Positions 1 through 6,709 are shown, counted from the first letter of the stretch. The stretch is 28,095 bases of DNA from JAKGBX01 sp965366835 (GCA_965366835.1 CBDUGF010000037.1:1-28095); one strand, 5' to 3'. Notes: generated by a model from the letters alone, not told the origin. Translations and numbers: made by a program.

Positions 1-7
1 GAGACCT

Positions 8-679
8 TTGGTCTTCAAGCGACGCGACAAACGCCCGATCTGGAAGATCGTGGCCGAATTCTTCTACCCCCGCGGCGGCTGGCTCCGGGCCGCGCGCTAT
101 GTCCGCCATCGCCTGCACCGCCTGCCCGATCCGCCGCACAAGATCTCGCGCGGCATCTGGGCCGGCGTGTTCACCACCTTCACACCGTTCTACGGGTTGC
201 ATTTCGTGGTCGCCGCGCTCATCGCCTTCCTCATGCAGGGCACTATCCTGGCTGCCCTGCTGGCCACCTTCTTCGGCAACCCGCTGACCTATGTGCCCAT
301 CGCCGTGGTCGCGCTCACCGCCGGTCACTGGATCCTGGGAACCGAGTTCGATCCCGAACATGTCGAACGCTCGCTCGGCGGCAAGTTCTCCGATGCCGGG
401 CGCGATCTGTGGCACAATTTCCTGTCCATGTTCACCGATGCCGAGCCCGACTGGCGCGGACTCTCGGTGTTTTATGACGAGGTGTTCTTTCCCTACCTGA
501 TCGGCGGCATCATCCCCGGCATCATCGTCGCCACGGTCTGTTATTATCTCGCCGTGCCGCTGATCCAGGCCTATCAGAAGCGCCGCCGCGGCCGGATCAA
601 GAACAAGCTCGACGCGATCAAGGCCAAACGCGCGGCCAAGGCCCGCGACAAGCTCAAGGACAAATCCCCAGGCTCCTGA
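8..679 (+). CDS. DUF2062 family membrane protein
   Basis: A 223-residue protein that I recognise as DUF2062, a family of small inner-membrane proteins with no established reaction. Three hydrophobic stretches are visible: about residues 48-76 (GIWAGVFTTFTPFYGLHF...), 78-108 (around FFGNPLTYVP, the family signature) and 163-187. The C-terminus from about residue 190 is a lysine/arginine-rich cytoplasmic tail. The start is TTG at position 8. The MVFKRRDKRP beginning fits family members I remember, and the ribosome site would lie at or beyond the left window edge (only GAGACC precedes it). The gene sits just upstream of pdxJ on the same strand, a familiar Rhodobacterales pairing, but 119 bases separate them. 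The family call is firm; the start is probable and the function unknown. Confidence 0.85.
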   Translation: MVFKRRDKRPIWKIVAEFFYPRGGWLRAARYVRHRLHRLPDPPHKISRGIWAGVFTTFTPFYGLHFVVAALIAFLMQGTILAALLATFFGNPLTYVPIAVVALTAGHWILGTEFDPEHVERSLGGKFSDAGRDLWHNFLSMFTDAEPDWRGLSVFYDEVFFPYLIGGIIPGIIVATVCYYLAVPLIQAYQKRRRGRIKNKLDAIKAKRAAKARDKLKDKSPGS

Positions 680-722
680 AACTGGCTCCTGATACTGGCT
701 CCTGACACCGGCTCGCGATCCC
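671..722. repeat. Four tandem 13-base units across a stop codon
   Basis: Units start at 671, 684, 697 and 710. The first three are GGCTCCTGAAACT, GGCTCCTGATACT and GGCTCCTGACACC; the fourth (GGCTCGCGATCCC) is degenerate. The TGA in the first unit is the stop codon of the DUF2062 gene. This is a small minisatellite; no function is evident. Confidence 0.8.
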
Positions 723-798
723 GGCGCCCGGAATGGCCTTGTCCCCCGCTTGCAAAACCCTTTAGCCTTCCCTTGCAGGCAACACGGGAATCAAACGC

Positions 799-1560
799 AT
801 GACAGCCACGGGCCAACTCCGCCTCGGTGTGAACATCGACCATGTCGCGACGGTGCGCAACGCGCGCGGCTCGTCCTATCCCTCGCCGCTGCGTGCCGCC
901 CGGCTCGCCGAACAGGCCGGCGCCGATGGCATCACCGCACATCTGCGCGAAGATCGCCGCCACATCTCCGACGGCGACATCGACGCGCTGATGGAAGGCC
1001 TCTCGGTGCCGCTCAACTTCGAGATGGCCGCCACCGACGAGATGCAGAAGATCGCCCTGCGCCATATCCCCCACGCGGTCTGCATCGTGCCGGAAAAGCG
1101 CGAGGAGCGCACCACCGAAGGCGGCCTCGAAGTGGCCCGCGAGGAAAACCGCCTGGCCCATTTCATCGCCCCCCTGCGCGACGCCGGCTGCCGCGTGTCG
1201 CTGTTCATCGCCGCCGACAAGCCCCAGGTCGAGGCCGCCGCGCGGATCGGCGCGCAGGTGGTCGAGCTGCATACCGGCGCCTATTGCGATCTGCATTACG
1301 AGGGCGATTTCGCCGCGCGCGACGCCGAGCTCGAGCGCCTGCGCGAGATGTCGGCGCTGGCCCATTCCCTCGGCCTCGAGGTCCATGCCGGCCACGGGCT
1401 TACCTTCGAAACGGTCAAACCCGTCGCCGCCCTGCCCGAGGTCAGGGAACTCAATATCGGCCATTTCCTGATTGCCGAGGCGATCTTTCTCGGCCTCACC
1501 CCGGCAATCGCCGAAATGCGCCGCCTGATGGACGAGGCGCGCGCCAAGGCCCCGGCCTGA
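799..1560 (+). CDS. pdxJ: Pyridoxine 5'-phosphate synthase PdxJ
   Basis: A 253-residue TIM-barrel enzyme, close to the usual 240-250. PdxJ condenses 1-deoxy-D-xylulose 5-phosphate with 3-amino-2-oxopropyl phosphate to give pyridoxine 5'-phosphate, the last committed step of the DXP-dependent vitamin B6 route in the cytoplasm. Visible signatures are the N-terminal strand LGVNIDHVATVRNARG (residues 9-24), the active-site loop ITAHLREDRRHI (45-56), the barrel glutamate in LNFEMAATDEM (E75) and HAGHGLTFETV (from H196). The ATG at 799 starts MTATGQLRLGVN, matching the family N-terminus. The gene is normally followed closely by acpS in this group, but here an unrelated divergent pair (1589-2948) sits between them. 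A weak promoter may lie at TTGTCC (739-744) with TTAGCC (762-767). Identification is firm. Confidence 0.97.
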   Translation: MTATGQLRLGVNIDHVATVRNARGSSYPSPLRAARLAEQAGADGITAHLREDRRHISDGDIDALMEGLSVPLNFEMAATDEMQKIALRHIPHAVCIVPEKREERTTEGGLEVAREENRLAHFIAPLRDAGCRVSLFIAADKPQVEAAARIGAQVVELHTGAYCDLHYEGDFAARDAELERLREMSALAHSLGLEVHAGHGLTFETVKPVAALPEVRELNIGHFLIAEAIFLGLTPAIAEMRRLMDEARAKAPA

Positions 1561-1588
1561 GCGCGCGCCCACGAAAACCGGCCCCGGC

Positions 1589-2323
1589 TCAGTCCAGCTG
1601 CCCCGGCAGGCTCAGATCGCCCGAGGCCACGTCGAACACATCCGTCACGCATAACAGCGGCGCGTGCAGGTCGCCGTTCACCCTCAGCGCCGCCGTCACC
1701 CCGTCGAACTTCAGCGATCCCGCCGCCAGCGGCACGTTGAGCGTGATCTCCGGCCCGTCGAACAGCGGCGAATAGCCCGGGCTGTCGATGTAGAGCGGCA
1801 GGCCCGGCCATGTCGCGGGCAGCTTGGGCGTCGCCCCCTCGGCAATGTCCTTCACCGCCAGCGCGCCTTCCCCGCAAGCCTCCGTCGGCGCCAGAACCAC
1901 CCAATGGCTGTGCCAGTCCGCCCCGTCATTGGCCAGATCGCCGTCGCGGTTCTCATCGAAAAGCGGCGTGTCGTCGAAATCCGGATGCGCCGTCGCCACC
2001 AGCGCCAGTATCCCGCTTTCCCCCTCGAATCCCACAGCCGCCGGATCGAGCGATATCGGCCAGACATAGGCCCTGACACCGGCCCCGGCCAACGTGCCCA
2101 CAGGCTCCGGCCGGGTCTCCCCCGCCACCCCCCGCGTGGTCATGTGAAAGGTGACGATGTTGCCGGTGCGATGCACATGCGCCGCCAGGATATCGCTATC
2201 CGCCACGATCGCTGCGTTCTCGCCCGAGCGCACCGCGCCCTCCTGCTGAATCGCATGGGTTTCGTCGGCCTGCGCCGCGGCACTCAGCGCTCCAAGCGCC
2301 AGAATGGATGCTGCAAATCTCAT
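1589..2323 (-). CDS. Exported protein of unknown function, probable MarR target
   Basis: A 244-residue protein I cannot assign to a named family. It begins with a clear Sec signal peptide, MRFAASILALGALSAAAQA, probably cut after AQA, so it should act in the periplasm or outside the cell. The mature part looks all-beta. It carries a calcium-loop-like run DENRDGDLANDG, directly followed by WHSHWVVL, and two later cysteines (ACGEG and LLCVTD) that could pair. The two histidines flanking the serine in WHSHW and the acidic loop suggest metal binding, but that is inference. The ATG at 2323 is chosen over the in-frame GTG at 2335 because GGAGGA lies just upstream of it. It is divergent from the MarR gene at 2418, sharing a 94-base control region with three palindromes, so it is probably that regulator's target. 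It converges on pdxJ with 28 bases between them. Confidence 0.75.
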   Translation of the reverse strand: MRFAASILALGALSAAAQADETHAIQQEGAVRSGENAAIVADSDILAAHVHRTGNIVTFHMTTRGVAGETRPEPVGTLAGAGVRAYVWPISLDPAAVGFEGESGILALVATAHPDFDDTPLFDENRDGDLANDGADWHSHWVVLAPTEACGEGALAVKDIAEGATPKLPATWPGLPLYIDSPGYSPLFDGPEITLNVPLAAGSLKFDGVTAALRVNGDLHAPLLCVTDVFDVASGDLSLPGQLD

Positions 2324-2341
2324 GATGTCCTCCACTATTGG

Positions 2342-2407
2342 TTTCGACTCGATACCATATTGTTAGTTTCGACTCGAAATCATTGCAAGATTAATTTTGA
2401 CTCGCTA
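2342..2407. promoter_or_regulatory. Three copies of a palindromic operator between divergent genes
   Basis: Three copies of a 13-base palindrome lie at 2342-2354 (TTTCGACTCGATA), 2367-2379 (TTTCGACTCGAAA, perfect apart from its centre base) and 2395-2407 (TTTTGACTCGCTA). Start-to-start spacings are 25 and 28 bases. The third copy overlaps the putative -10 box of the MarR gene. The second lies between -35 and -10 of the likely minus-strand promoter. The first lies close to the minus-strand gene's start region. The symmetry and position suit binding by the MarR dimer encoded next door. The repeats are seen directly; the binding is inferred. Confidence 0.7.
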
Positions 2408-2411
2408 TCAT
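2383..2411 (+). promoter_or_regulatory. Putative sigma-70 promoter of the MarR gene
   Basis: TTGCAA (2383-2388) and TATCAT (2406-2411) are separated by 17 bases. The expected transcription start falls at about 2418, the A of the MarR ATG, so the transcript could be leaderless. TTGCAA is its own reverse complement and could also serve as the -35 of a minus-strand promoter towards the exported-protein gene, with a poor TAACAA 17 bases further on. Confidence 0.5.
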
Positions 2412-2417
2412 CTCGCC

Positions 2418-2948
2418 ATGACATCCGCCCTGACCGACCTCCTCGACCGCCTGTCGCGCCTGCATCTCTCCGAGCGGCGCGATGAGGATCTCAATCCGGC
2501 CCAGATCGCCGCGCTCGACTATCTGGCGCGCGCCAACCGGTTCTCGCGCATGCCTTCCGCGGTGGCCGATTATCTCGCCTCCACCCGCGGCACCGTCTCG
2601 CAAACCCTCAAGGCGCTGGCGCGCAAGGGGCTGATCCGCGAACACCCCGGCGAAACCGACAAACGCGCCCGCCGCTACGATCTCACCTCCGAGGGCCAGA
2701 GCGCCCTCGCCCGGCTTCCCGGCCCGCCCGGGCTCGATCTGCCGCCGCACCGGATCGCCCAGACCGAAGCCGCCCTGCGCCAATTGCTCACAGCCATGCT
2801 CGACGCCCGCGGCCGGCGCAGCTTCGGCCTGTGCAAGACCTGCCGCCATCACGGCGCGCGCGATGGCGCGCCCTATTGCGCGCTCCTCGATCTGCCGCTC
2901 CAGCCCGAGGAAACCGGGCAGATCTGCCTCGAACATGCCGCCGCCTGA
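2418..2948 (+). CDS. MarR-family regulator with C-terminal Cys4 motif
   Basis: A 176-residue winged-helix transcription factor. Residues about 28-100 form the MarR DNA-binding fold: ...SRMPSAVADYLASTRGTVSQ (43-62) is the helix-turn-helix and HPGETDKRARRYDLT (76-90) is the wing with its conserved D-x-R. After an expected dimerisation helix (about 110-132) comes an unusual tail with C139, C142, C154 and C170 (C-x2-C-x11-C-x15-C) plus nearby histidines, which looks able to hold zinc or an iron-sulfur cluster. ATG 2418 is chosen because the putative -10 box ends at 2411. There is no Shine-Dalgarno sequence before it, and the alternative is an in-frame TTG at 2397. It is divergent from the exported protein at 2323, and the shared operators suggest autoregulation plus control of that gene. 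The ligand is unknown; the Cys cluster suggests a redox or metal signal. Confidence 0.88.
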   Translation: MTSALTDLLDRLSRLHLSERRDEDLNPAQIAALDYLARANRFSRMPSAVADYLASTRGTVSQTLKALARKGLIREHPGETDKRARRYDLTSEGQSALARLPGPPGLDLPPHRIAQTEAALRQLLTAMLDARGRRSFGLCKTCRHHGARDGAPYCALLDLPLQPEETGQICLEHAAA

Positions 2949-3014
2949 CCCTGCAAGCGCTTGCCAGAACCCGCCGCGCGCCCTACCACCCGTGCCAAAG
3001 GGAGACCGCGCAGC

Positions 3015-3455
3015 ATGATCCTCGGCATCGGCACCGATCTGGCCAATATCGAACGTATCGCCGGCACGCTCGAGCGCTTCGGCGATCGTTTCCGCAACCG
3101 TGTCTTTACCGAGGTCGAGCAGCGCAAGGCAGAACGCCGCGCCGACACGCCCGGCACCTACGCCAAACGCTGGGCCGCGAAAGAGGCCTGTTCCAAGGCG
3201 CTCGGCACCGGCTTGCGGATGGGCATTTCATGGAAGGACATGACGGTATCGAACCTGCGCAGCGGCCAGCCGGTCATGCACGTCACCGGATGGGCCAAGG
3301 AGCGCCTGGCCGAGATGACGCCGCCGGGCCACGAGGCCATCATCCACGTCACCCTGACCGACGATCACCCCTGGGCGCAGGCTTTCGTGCTGATCGAGGC
3401 CCGCCCGATCGGAGCGGCCAGCCAAGAGGTACCTCTTTCCCGCCCGCCGCACTGA
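3015..3455 (+). CDS. acpS: Holo-[acyl-carrier-protein] synthase AcpS
   Basis: A 146-residue enzyme that moves 4'-phosphopantetheine from coenzyme A to the conserved serine of acyl carrier protein, activating it for fatty-acid synthesis. Family hallmarks are MILGIGTDLANIERI with the magnesium-binding D8, and YAKRWAAKEACSKALGTG with E57. ATG 3015 gives the canonical N-terminus, with AGGGAG about ten bases upstream; longer in-frame starts add nothing conserved. The protein runs slightly longer than usual, ending SQEVPLSRPPH after the recognisable domain. A 14-base perfect palindrome (3424-3437) lies within those extra codons, directly before A+T-rich DNA. lepB would normally follow here, but a minus-strand pair intervenes. 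Confidence 0.96.
   Translation: MILGIGTDLANIERIAGTLERFGDRFRNRVFTEVEQRKAERRADTPGTYAKRWAAKEACSKALGTGLRMGISWKDMTVSNLRSGQPVMHVTGWAKERLAEMTPPGHEAIIHVTLTDDHPWAQAFVLIEARPIGAASQEVPLSRPPH
3424..3437. repeat. Perfect 14-base palindrome in the 3' end of acpS
   Basis: AAGAGGTACCTCTT equals its own reverse complement. It lies in the last, non-conserved codons of acpS, at the edge of the A+T-rich stretch. It may mark an insertion boundary or serve as part of a terminator; no T tract follows beyond TTT. Confidence 0.5.
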
Positions 3456-3553
3456 CAGAAAAGGCGAAGAGCGCGCCAGGTGCAAGGAGGACCGGTTCGC
3501 GAACTCTGCGGACCTACAACAGTAAGAACCGATTTCGGAGTCATTCAGTTGTT

Positions 3554-4273
3554 TTACTGACTTCGAGGATTTGGATCTCTACTGGAAATGTCAATTATTT
3601 CCTTCGCGACCAGCGCTTGCAATTTCGAAATGGACTCATCGTGAATGCCACTGCTTTCAAGCATTTTGTAAGTATTGTACAGGTACTGCGCCGATGAACC
3701 CCAGTGGCCGGCGGCACGGGCAAGTGTCCAGGCAACTTTTTTGATTGGGAGCTCACCTGCGTATGCCGGGCCTTCAGGGTCAGCAACAAATGTCAGTGCT
3801 TTCACGCCAATCCCGCCGGATGAAACTTCAATCCATCGCGGTACGTTGGTCGGCGGATTCGCGTCAATTTCTCGTTCCAAGAGCCTTACGATCTGAGCCT
3901 TGTGATTTTCCTTGGGAAGCGCATAAACGTTACCGTTGCACGTGCCGCCGCGATCCAAAGCCAACATCAAAGCCGGCAATTCGCGCGTTCCGCGCCATCG
4001 GGTCAGTTGAAGGCAGAATGATCTGTGCCATCCATGCGCGGTCGCCTGAGCAACTTCATCGTAGTCGAACTCTGGATTCCAGATCAAAGAGCCATACGCG
4101 AAAACCCAGAGTGTGTCAGGGGAGTATTCAGATAACAGCGCGTCAGCGAGCTTCTCGAAGTCTTCTGAGGTGTGCTCGACCGTTCCTTCCTCTGGCCCGG
4201 GGTCTGGTTCTGTTCTCTCGACCAACCCGACCAAATCTTCCGTCAACACGAGTGAGTCAAACTCTCTGTTCAT
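3554..4273 (-). CDS. ChaC-like gamma-glutamylcyclotransferase
   Basis: A 239-residue protein of the ChaC family, whose members cleave the gamma-glutamyl bond of glutathione to give 5-oxoproline and Cys-Gly in the cytoplasm. The glycine-rich substrate loop is LWVFAYGSLIWNP (YGSL at 60-63). RCxLxL-like FCLQLTRWRGT, ALDRGGTCNGNVYAL and KALTFVADPEGPAYAG follow in the order seen in ChaC proteins. R134-E135 in LLEREID fits the catalytic glutamate. The first 55 residues are an acidic extension resembling that of E. coli ChaC. ATG 4273 is chosen for its GGGAG site; the longer in-frame start adds nine residues. The gene and its flanks are much richer in A+T than neighbours (3541-3600 is about one third G+C by hand count), suggesting recent transfer. 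A VOC gene lies 69 bases upstream on the same strand. Glutathione degradation is inferred from the family. Confidence 0.85.
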   Translation of the reverse strand: MNREFDSLVLTEDLVGLVERTEPDPGPEEGTVEHTSEDFEKLADALLSEYSPDTLWVFAYGSLIWNPEFDYDEVAQATAHGWHRSFCLQLTRWRGTRELPALMLALDRGGTCNGNVYALPKENHKAQIVRLLEREIDANPPTNVPRWIEVSSGGIGVKALTFVADPEGPAYAGELPIKKVAWTLARAAGHWGSSAQYLYNTYKMLESSGIHDESISKLQALVAKEIIDISSRDPNPRSQ

Positions 4274-4342
4274 GGCGCTCTCCCAAAGACAGAATAACAC
4301 ACTCGATTAAGTAAGCACTATGGGCTCAAACTGGCCCTGCCC

Positions 4343-4753
4343 TTACCCTTCTTTCTTCTGATGGATCTCCACCACATTGCCATCCGGATCGTAAAAGAAG
4401 ATCTGGTGCCAGCCTGCCACCGCCCGCTCGCCCCAATCGGAATAGGGCACGCCCTTGGCCTCCAACTCCGCCTTCGCCGCCTCGATATCGTCGCAGCGAT
4501 AGGCGATATGCCCCCGCGACACCGGGTTCACGATCTGCCCGGCCCTGAACCCGGCATGCACATCCTTCTCGGCAAGGTGAAGCTGCACCGCACCGTCCCA
4601 GACAAATCCCACATTCCCGGCATAGCCCTTTGCCTTCTCCAGCACCGGGATGTCGGTTTGTGGTACCGCCATGCCCAGCACATCGCGATAAAACGCCTCC
4701 ATCCGCGCCACGTTCTCGGTCGCCAGATTGATGTGATGCAATGTCAGCTTCAT
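4343..4753 (-). CDS. Glyoxalase/VOC-fold protein
   Basis: A 136-residue vicinal-oxygen-chelate protein. It has the two-module pattern of the fold: HHINLATENVARMEAFYRDVLG (from residue 6) opens module one, and RGHIAYRCDDIEAAKAELEA (from 80) opens module two. The C-terminal YDPDGNVVEIHQ is the family signature. H7, H82 and E129 are the expected metal ligands, with H59 as a possible fourth. Family members include glyoxalase I, fosfomycin-resistance thiol transferases and dioxygenases; the substrate cannot be read from the sequence. ATG 4753 gives the normal N-terminus and has GGGGAG upstream. It precedes the ChaC-like gene on the same strand, so both may concern glutathione, but this is only context. 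Its base composition is like the host, unlike the ChaC gene. Confidence 0.88.
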   Translation of the reverse strand: MKLTLHHINLATENVARMEAFYRDVLGMAVPQTDIPVLEKAKGYAGNVGFVWDGAVQLHLAEKDVHAGFRAGQIVNPVSRGHIAYRCDDIEAAKAELEAKGVPYSDWGERAVAGWHQIFFYDPDGNVVEIHQKKEG

Positions 4754-4840
4754 GTCCCGCTCCCCGTCTCGCCGATTGCCCCATTCAACCCCCGGCACCG
4801 GCGCTTGTCCACGCCACAATCCCCCGCCCACCGCGCGCCG

Positions 4841-4867
4841 CATTAACCTTACCGCGCCATTAACCTT
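4841..4867. repeat. CATTAACCTT direct repeat upstream of lepB
   Basis: CATTAACCTT occurs at 4841-4850 and 4858-4867, 17 bases apart, and GGCATTAACG follows at 4942-4951. TTAACC resembles a CtrA half-site, but the spacing does not match the TTAA-N7-TTAA full site. The repeats could bind a regulator of lepB or of the divergent VOC gene. Confidence 0.45.
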
Positions 4868-4880
4868 CACCATTCACCCC

Positions 4881-4917
4881 GGCAGCCGGATGTCAGCCGG
4901 GCGGCAGCCGGATGTCA
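4881..4917. repeat. 15-base direct repeat upstream of lepB
   Basis: GGCAGCCGGATGTCA is repeated exactly at 4881-4895 and 4903-4917, a 22-base period (about two helical turns), in the 279-base region between the divergent VOC gene and lepB. This could be a pair of regulator sites or a slippage duplication. Confidence 0.7.
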
Positions 4918-4970
4918 CCCCCCGATTTGCACCGTTCGGTGGCATTAACGTCTCGCCACCCGTCCAATGC

Positions 4971-4999
4971 TTGACAGCCCCGCCGCCGCCCCTCATGTA
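4971..4999 (+). promoter_or_regulatory. Candidate lepB promoter
   Basis: A perfect -35 TTGACA (4971-4976) is followed after 17 bases by a poor -10, CATGTA (4994-4999). It lies 33 bases upstream of the lepB ATG and would drive lepB-rnc-era from inside the cluster, as expected if the block has been cut off from acpS. Confidence 0.4.
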
Positions 5000-5032
5000 G
5001 CGCCAAGGCAAAAAAGGCAGGAAACGACTGAC

Positions 5033-5869
5033 ATGAGCAAGGAAGGCAGCTTTTTCGGCGCCGTCATCGAGACGATCAAGACCATCGTCTATGCGCTGCT
5101 GATCGCCGGCGTGTTCCGCACGCTGTTCTTTCAGCCGTTCTGGATCCCCTCCGGATCGATGAAGGACACGCTGCTCATCGGCGACTTTTTGTTTGTGAAT
5201 AAAATGGCTTACGGCTATTCCTACGCCTCCTGCCCGTCGGTCCGGATTCAGCGTTTCGGCATCGATATCGACGCCAAGGACATCTGTGGCTGGCTGCGCT
5301 CGGACAATGAACGCATCTGGGCGGGCGAACCCCAGCGCGGCGATGTGGTGGTGTTCCGCCATCCGGTGACCGGTACCGATTTCATCAAGCGCCTGATCGG
5401 CCTGCCCGGCGACAAGGTGCAGATGAAAGACAGCGTGCTGCACATCAACGGCGAACCGGTCAAGCTCGAAGACGGCGGCACCTTCAGCGAAACCATGGCC
5501 CCCCAGGGCCCAGAAGGCAATCTGCCACGCTGCGAGAACGGCGCCGTGGGCAGGGGCGGAACCTGTGAGAAATCAAGATCTTACGAAACCCTGCCCGGCG
5601 GTGTCCGGCATTCGATCCTGAACATCGGCACCTTCGGATCCGACGACACCTCCGTGTTCACCGTGCCGGCGGGCGAGTATTTCTTCATGGGCGACAACCG
5701 CGACAATTCCACCGACAGCCGCTTCGCCCAGACCGCCGGCGGCGTCGGCACCGTGAAATATGAAGACCTGATCGGGCGCGCCGACCGGATCATGTTCTCC
5801 TCTGCCGGGCGCTCGATGCTGTTCTTCTGGACTTGGCGCTCGGATCGCTATTTCAAGGCCATCGAGTGA
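5033..5869 (+). CDS. lepB: Signal peptidase I
   Basis: A 278-residue inner-membrane serine protease that removes signal peptides from exported proteins on the periplasmic side. One membrane segment is visible at about residues 13-33, followed by FWIPSGSM with the catalytic serine S42. The general-base lysine is K119 in TDFIKRLIGLPGD, and box E is GDNRDNSTDSR. A cysteine pair occurs in YASCPSV...KDICGW and another in PRCENG...GTCEK, so disulfides are possible in the periplasmic insert. ATG 5033 gives the short cytoplasmic MSKEGSFFG start typical of the group, with AGGA about ten bases upstream; earlier in-frame starts run through the promoter. rnc begins 53 bases downstream. Confidence 0.97.
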   Translation: MSKEGSFFGAVIETIKTIVYALLIAGVFRTLFFQPFWIPSGSMKDTLLIGDFLFVNKMAYGYSYASCPSVRIQRFGIDIDAKDICGWLRSDNERIWAGEPQRGDVVVFRHPVTGTDFIKRLIGLPGDKVQMKDSVLHINGEPVKLEDGGTFSETMAPQGPEGNLPRCENGAVGRGGTCEKSRSYETLPGGVRHSILNIGTFGSDDTSVFTVPAGEYFFMGDNRDNSTDSRFAQTAGGVGTVKYEDLIGRADRIMFSSAGRSMLFFWTWRSDRYFKAIE

Positions 5870-5922
5870 GCTGATGTTCCGGCAGGCGCATACCCTCCTT
5901 TCGGCCGCACAGAGCGTCTGAC

Positions 5923-6606
5923 ATGAAACTCGCACGCGACGTTAAGGACTTCGAAACCCGGCTCGGGCATAGTTTCTCGCGGCCCGAATTGCTGATCCGC
6001 GCCTTGACACATGCCTCGGTTTCGTCGCCGACGCGCGACGACAATCAGCGGCTGGAGTTTCTCGGCGACCGCGTGCTCGGCCTCACCATGGCCGAAGCGG
6101 TGCTCGAGCATGACCGTTCGGCGGCGGAAGGCACGCTTGCGCCGCGTTTCAACGCCCTCGTGCGCAAGGAAACCTGCGCCGACGTCGCGCGCGAGATCGA
6201 CCTTGGCGCGGTGCTGAAAATCGGCCGTTCCGAGATGATGTCGGGTGGCCGCCGCAAGAAGGCGCTGCTGGGCGACGCGATGGAGGCGGTGATCGCCGCG
6301 GTCTATCTCGATGCCGGTTTCGAGGCGGCGCGCGATCTCATCCTGCGGCTCTGGGCGGCCCGGATCGAAGCCGTCGATGCCGATGCCCGCGATGCGAAAA
6401 CCGCGTTGCAGGAATGGGCTCAGGCGCGCGGGCTGACACCGCCCGCCTATGTCGAGACCGCCCGCACCGGCCCCGATCACGCCCCCGCCTTCACCATCGA
6501 AGCCCGGCTCGACAGCGGCCAGTCGGCCAGCGCCACAGCGCCCTCCAAACGCCAGGCCGAACAGGCGGCGGCCAAGGCCCTGCTGGCGCGCGTCGAAGCC
6601 GGTTGA
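5923..6606 (+). CDS. rnc: Ribonuclease III
   Basis: A 227-residue endonuclease cutting double-stranded RNA, needed for rRNA precursor processing and turnover of structured mRNAs. The catalytic domain spans residues 1-150, with the signature QRLEFLGDRVLGL (E45 and D49) and GDAMEAVIAAVYLDAG (D118 and E121) as metal ligands. A double-stranded-RNA-binding domain follows at about 154-227 (ALQEWAQARGLTPPAY ... KRQAEQAAAKALL). Length and domain order are normal. It lies between lepB and era, the common bacterial arrangement, and 103 bases separate it from era. Confidence 0.97.
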   Translation: MKLARDVKDFETRLGHSFSRPELLIRALTHASVSSPTRDDNQRLEFLGDRVLGLTMAEAVLEHDRSAAEGTLAPRFNALVRKETCADVAREIDLGAVLKIGRSEMMSGGRRKKALLGDAMEAVIAAVYLDAGFEAARDLILRLWAARIEAVDADARDAKTALQEWAQARGLTPPAYVETARTGPDHAPAFTIEARLDSGQSASATAPSKRQAEQAAAKALLARVEAG

Positions 6607-6709
6607 GCGCGCCCCAAGACCTTCTTTGCTTGGCCATCCGCATTCCCCGCTGGTATCGTTCTCGCAAATCCACTATTCCCCGCTGATCACAATTCACGGA
6701 AAGCCCCCC

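Noticed and set aside
3490..3520. Possible tRNA-end or attachment site from GGTTCGCGAAC
   Set aside because: No cloverleaf can be drawn around it and no duplicate was seen at the other island edge.
3554..4273. ChaC-like gene as a frameshifted remnant
   Set aside because: All family blocks occur in order in one frame at normal length, with the YGSL loop and the expected glutamate, so it appears intact.
4841..4867. CtrA site upstream of lepB from TTAACC repeats
   Set aside because: The two TTAA cores are 17 bases apart, not the 11 needed for TTAA-N7-TTAA, so only half-sites exist.
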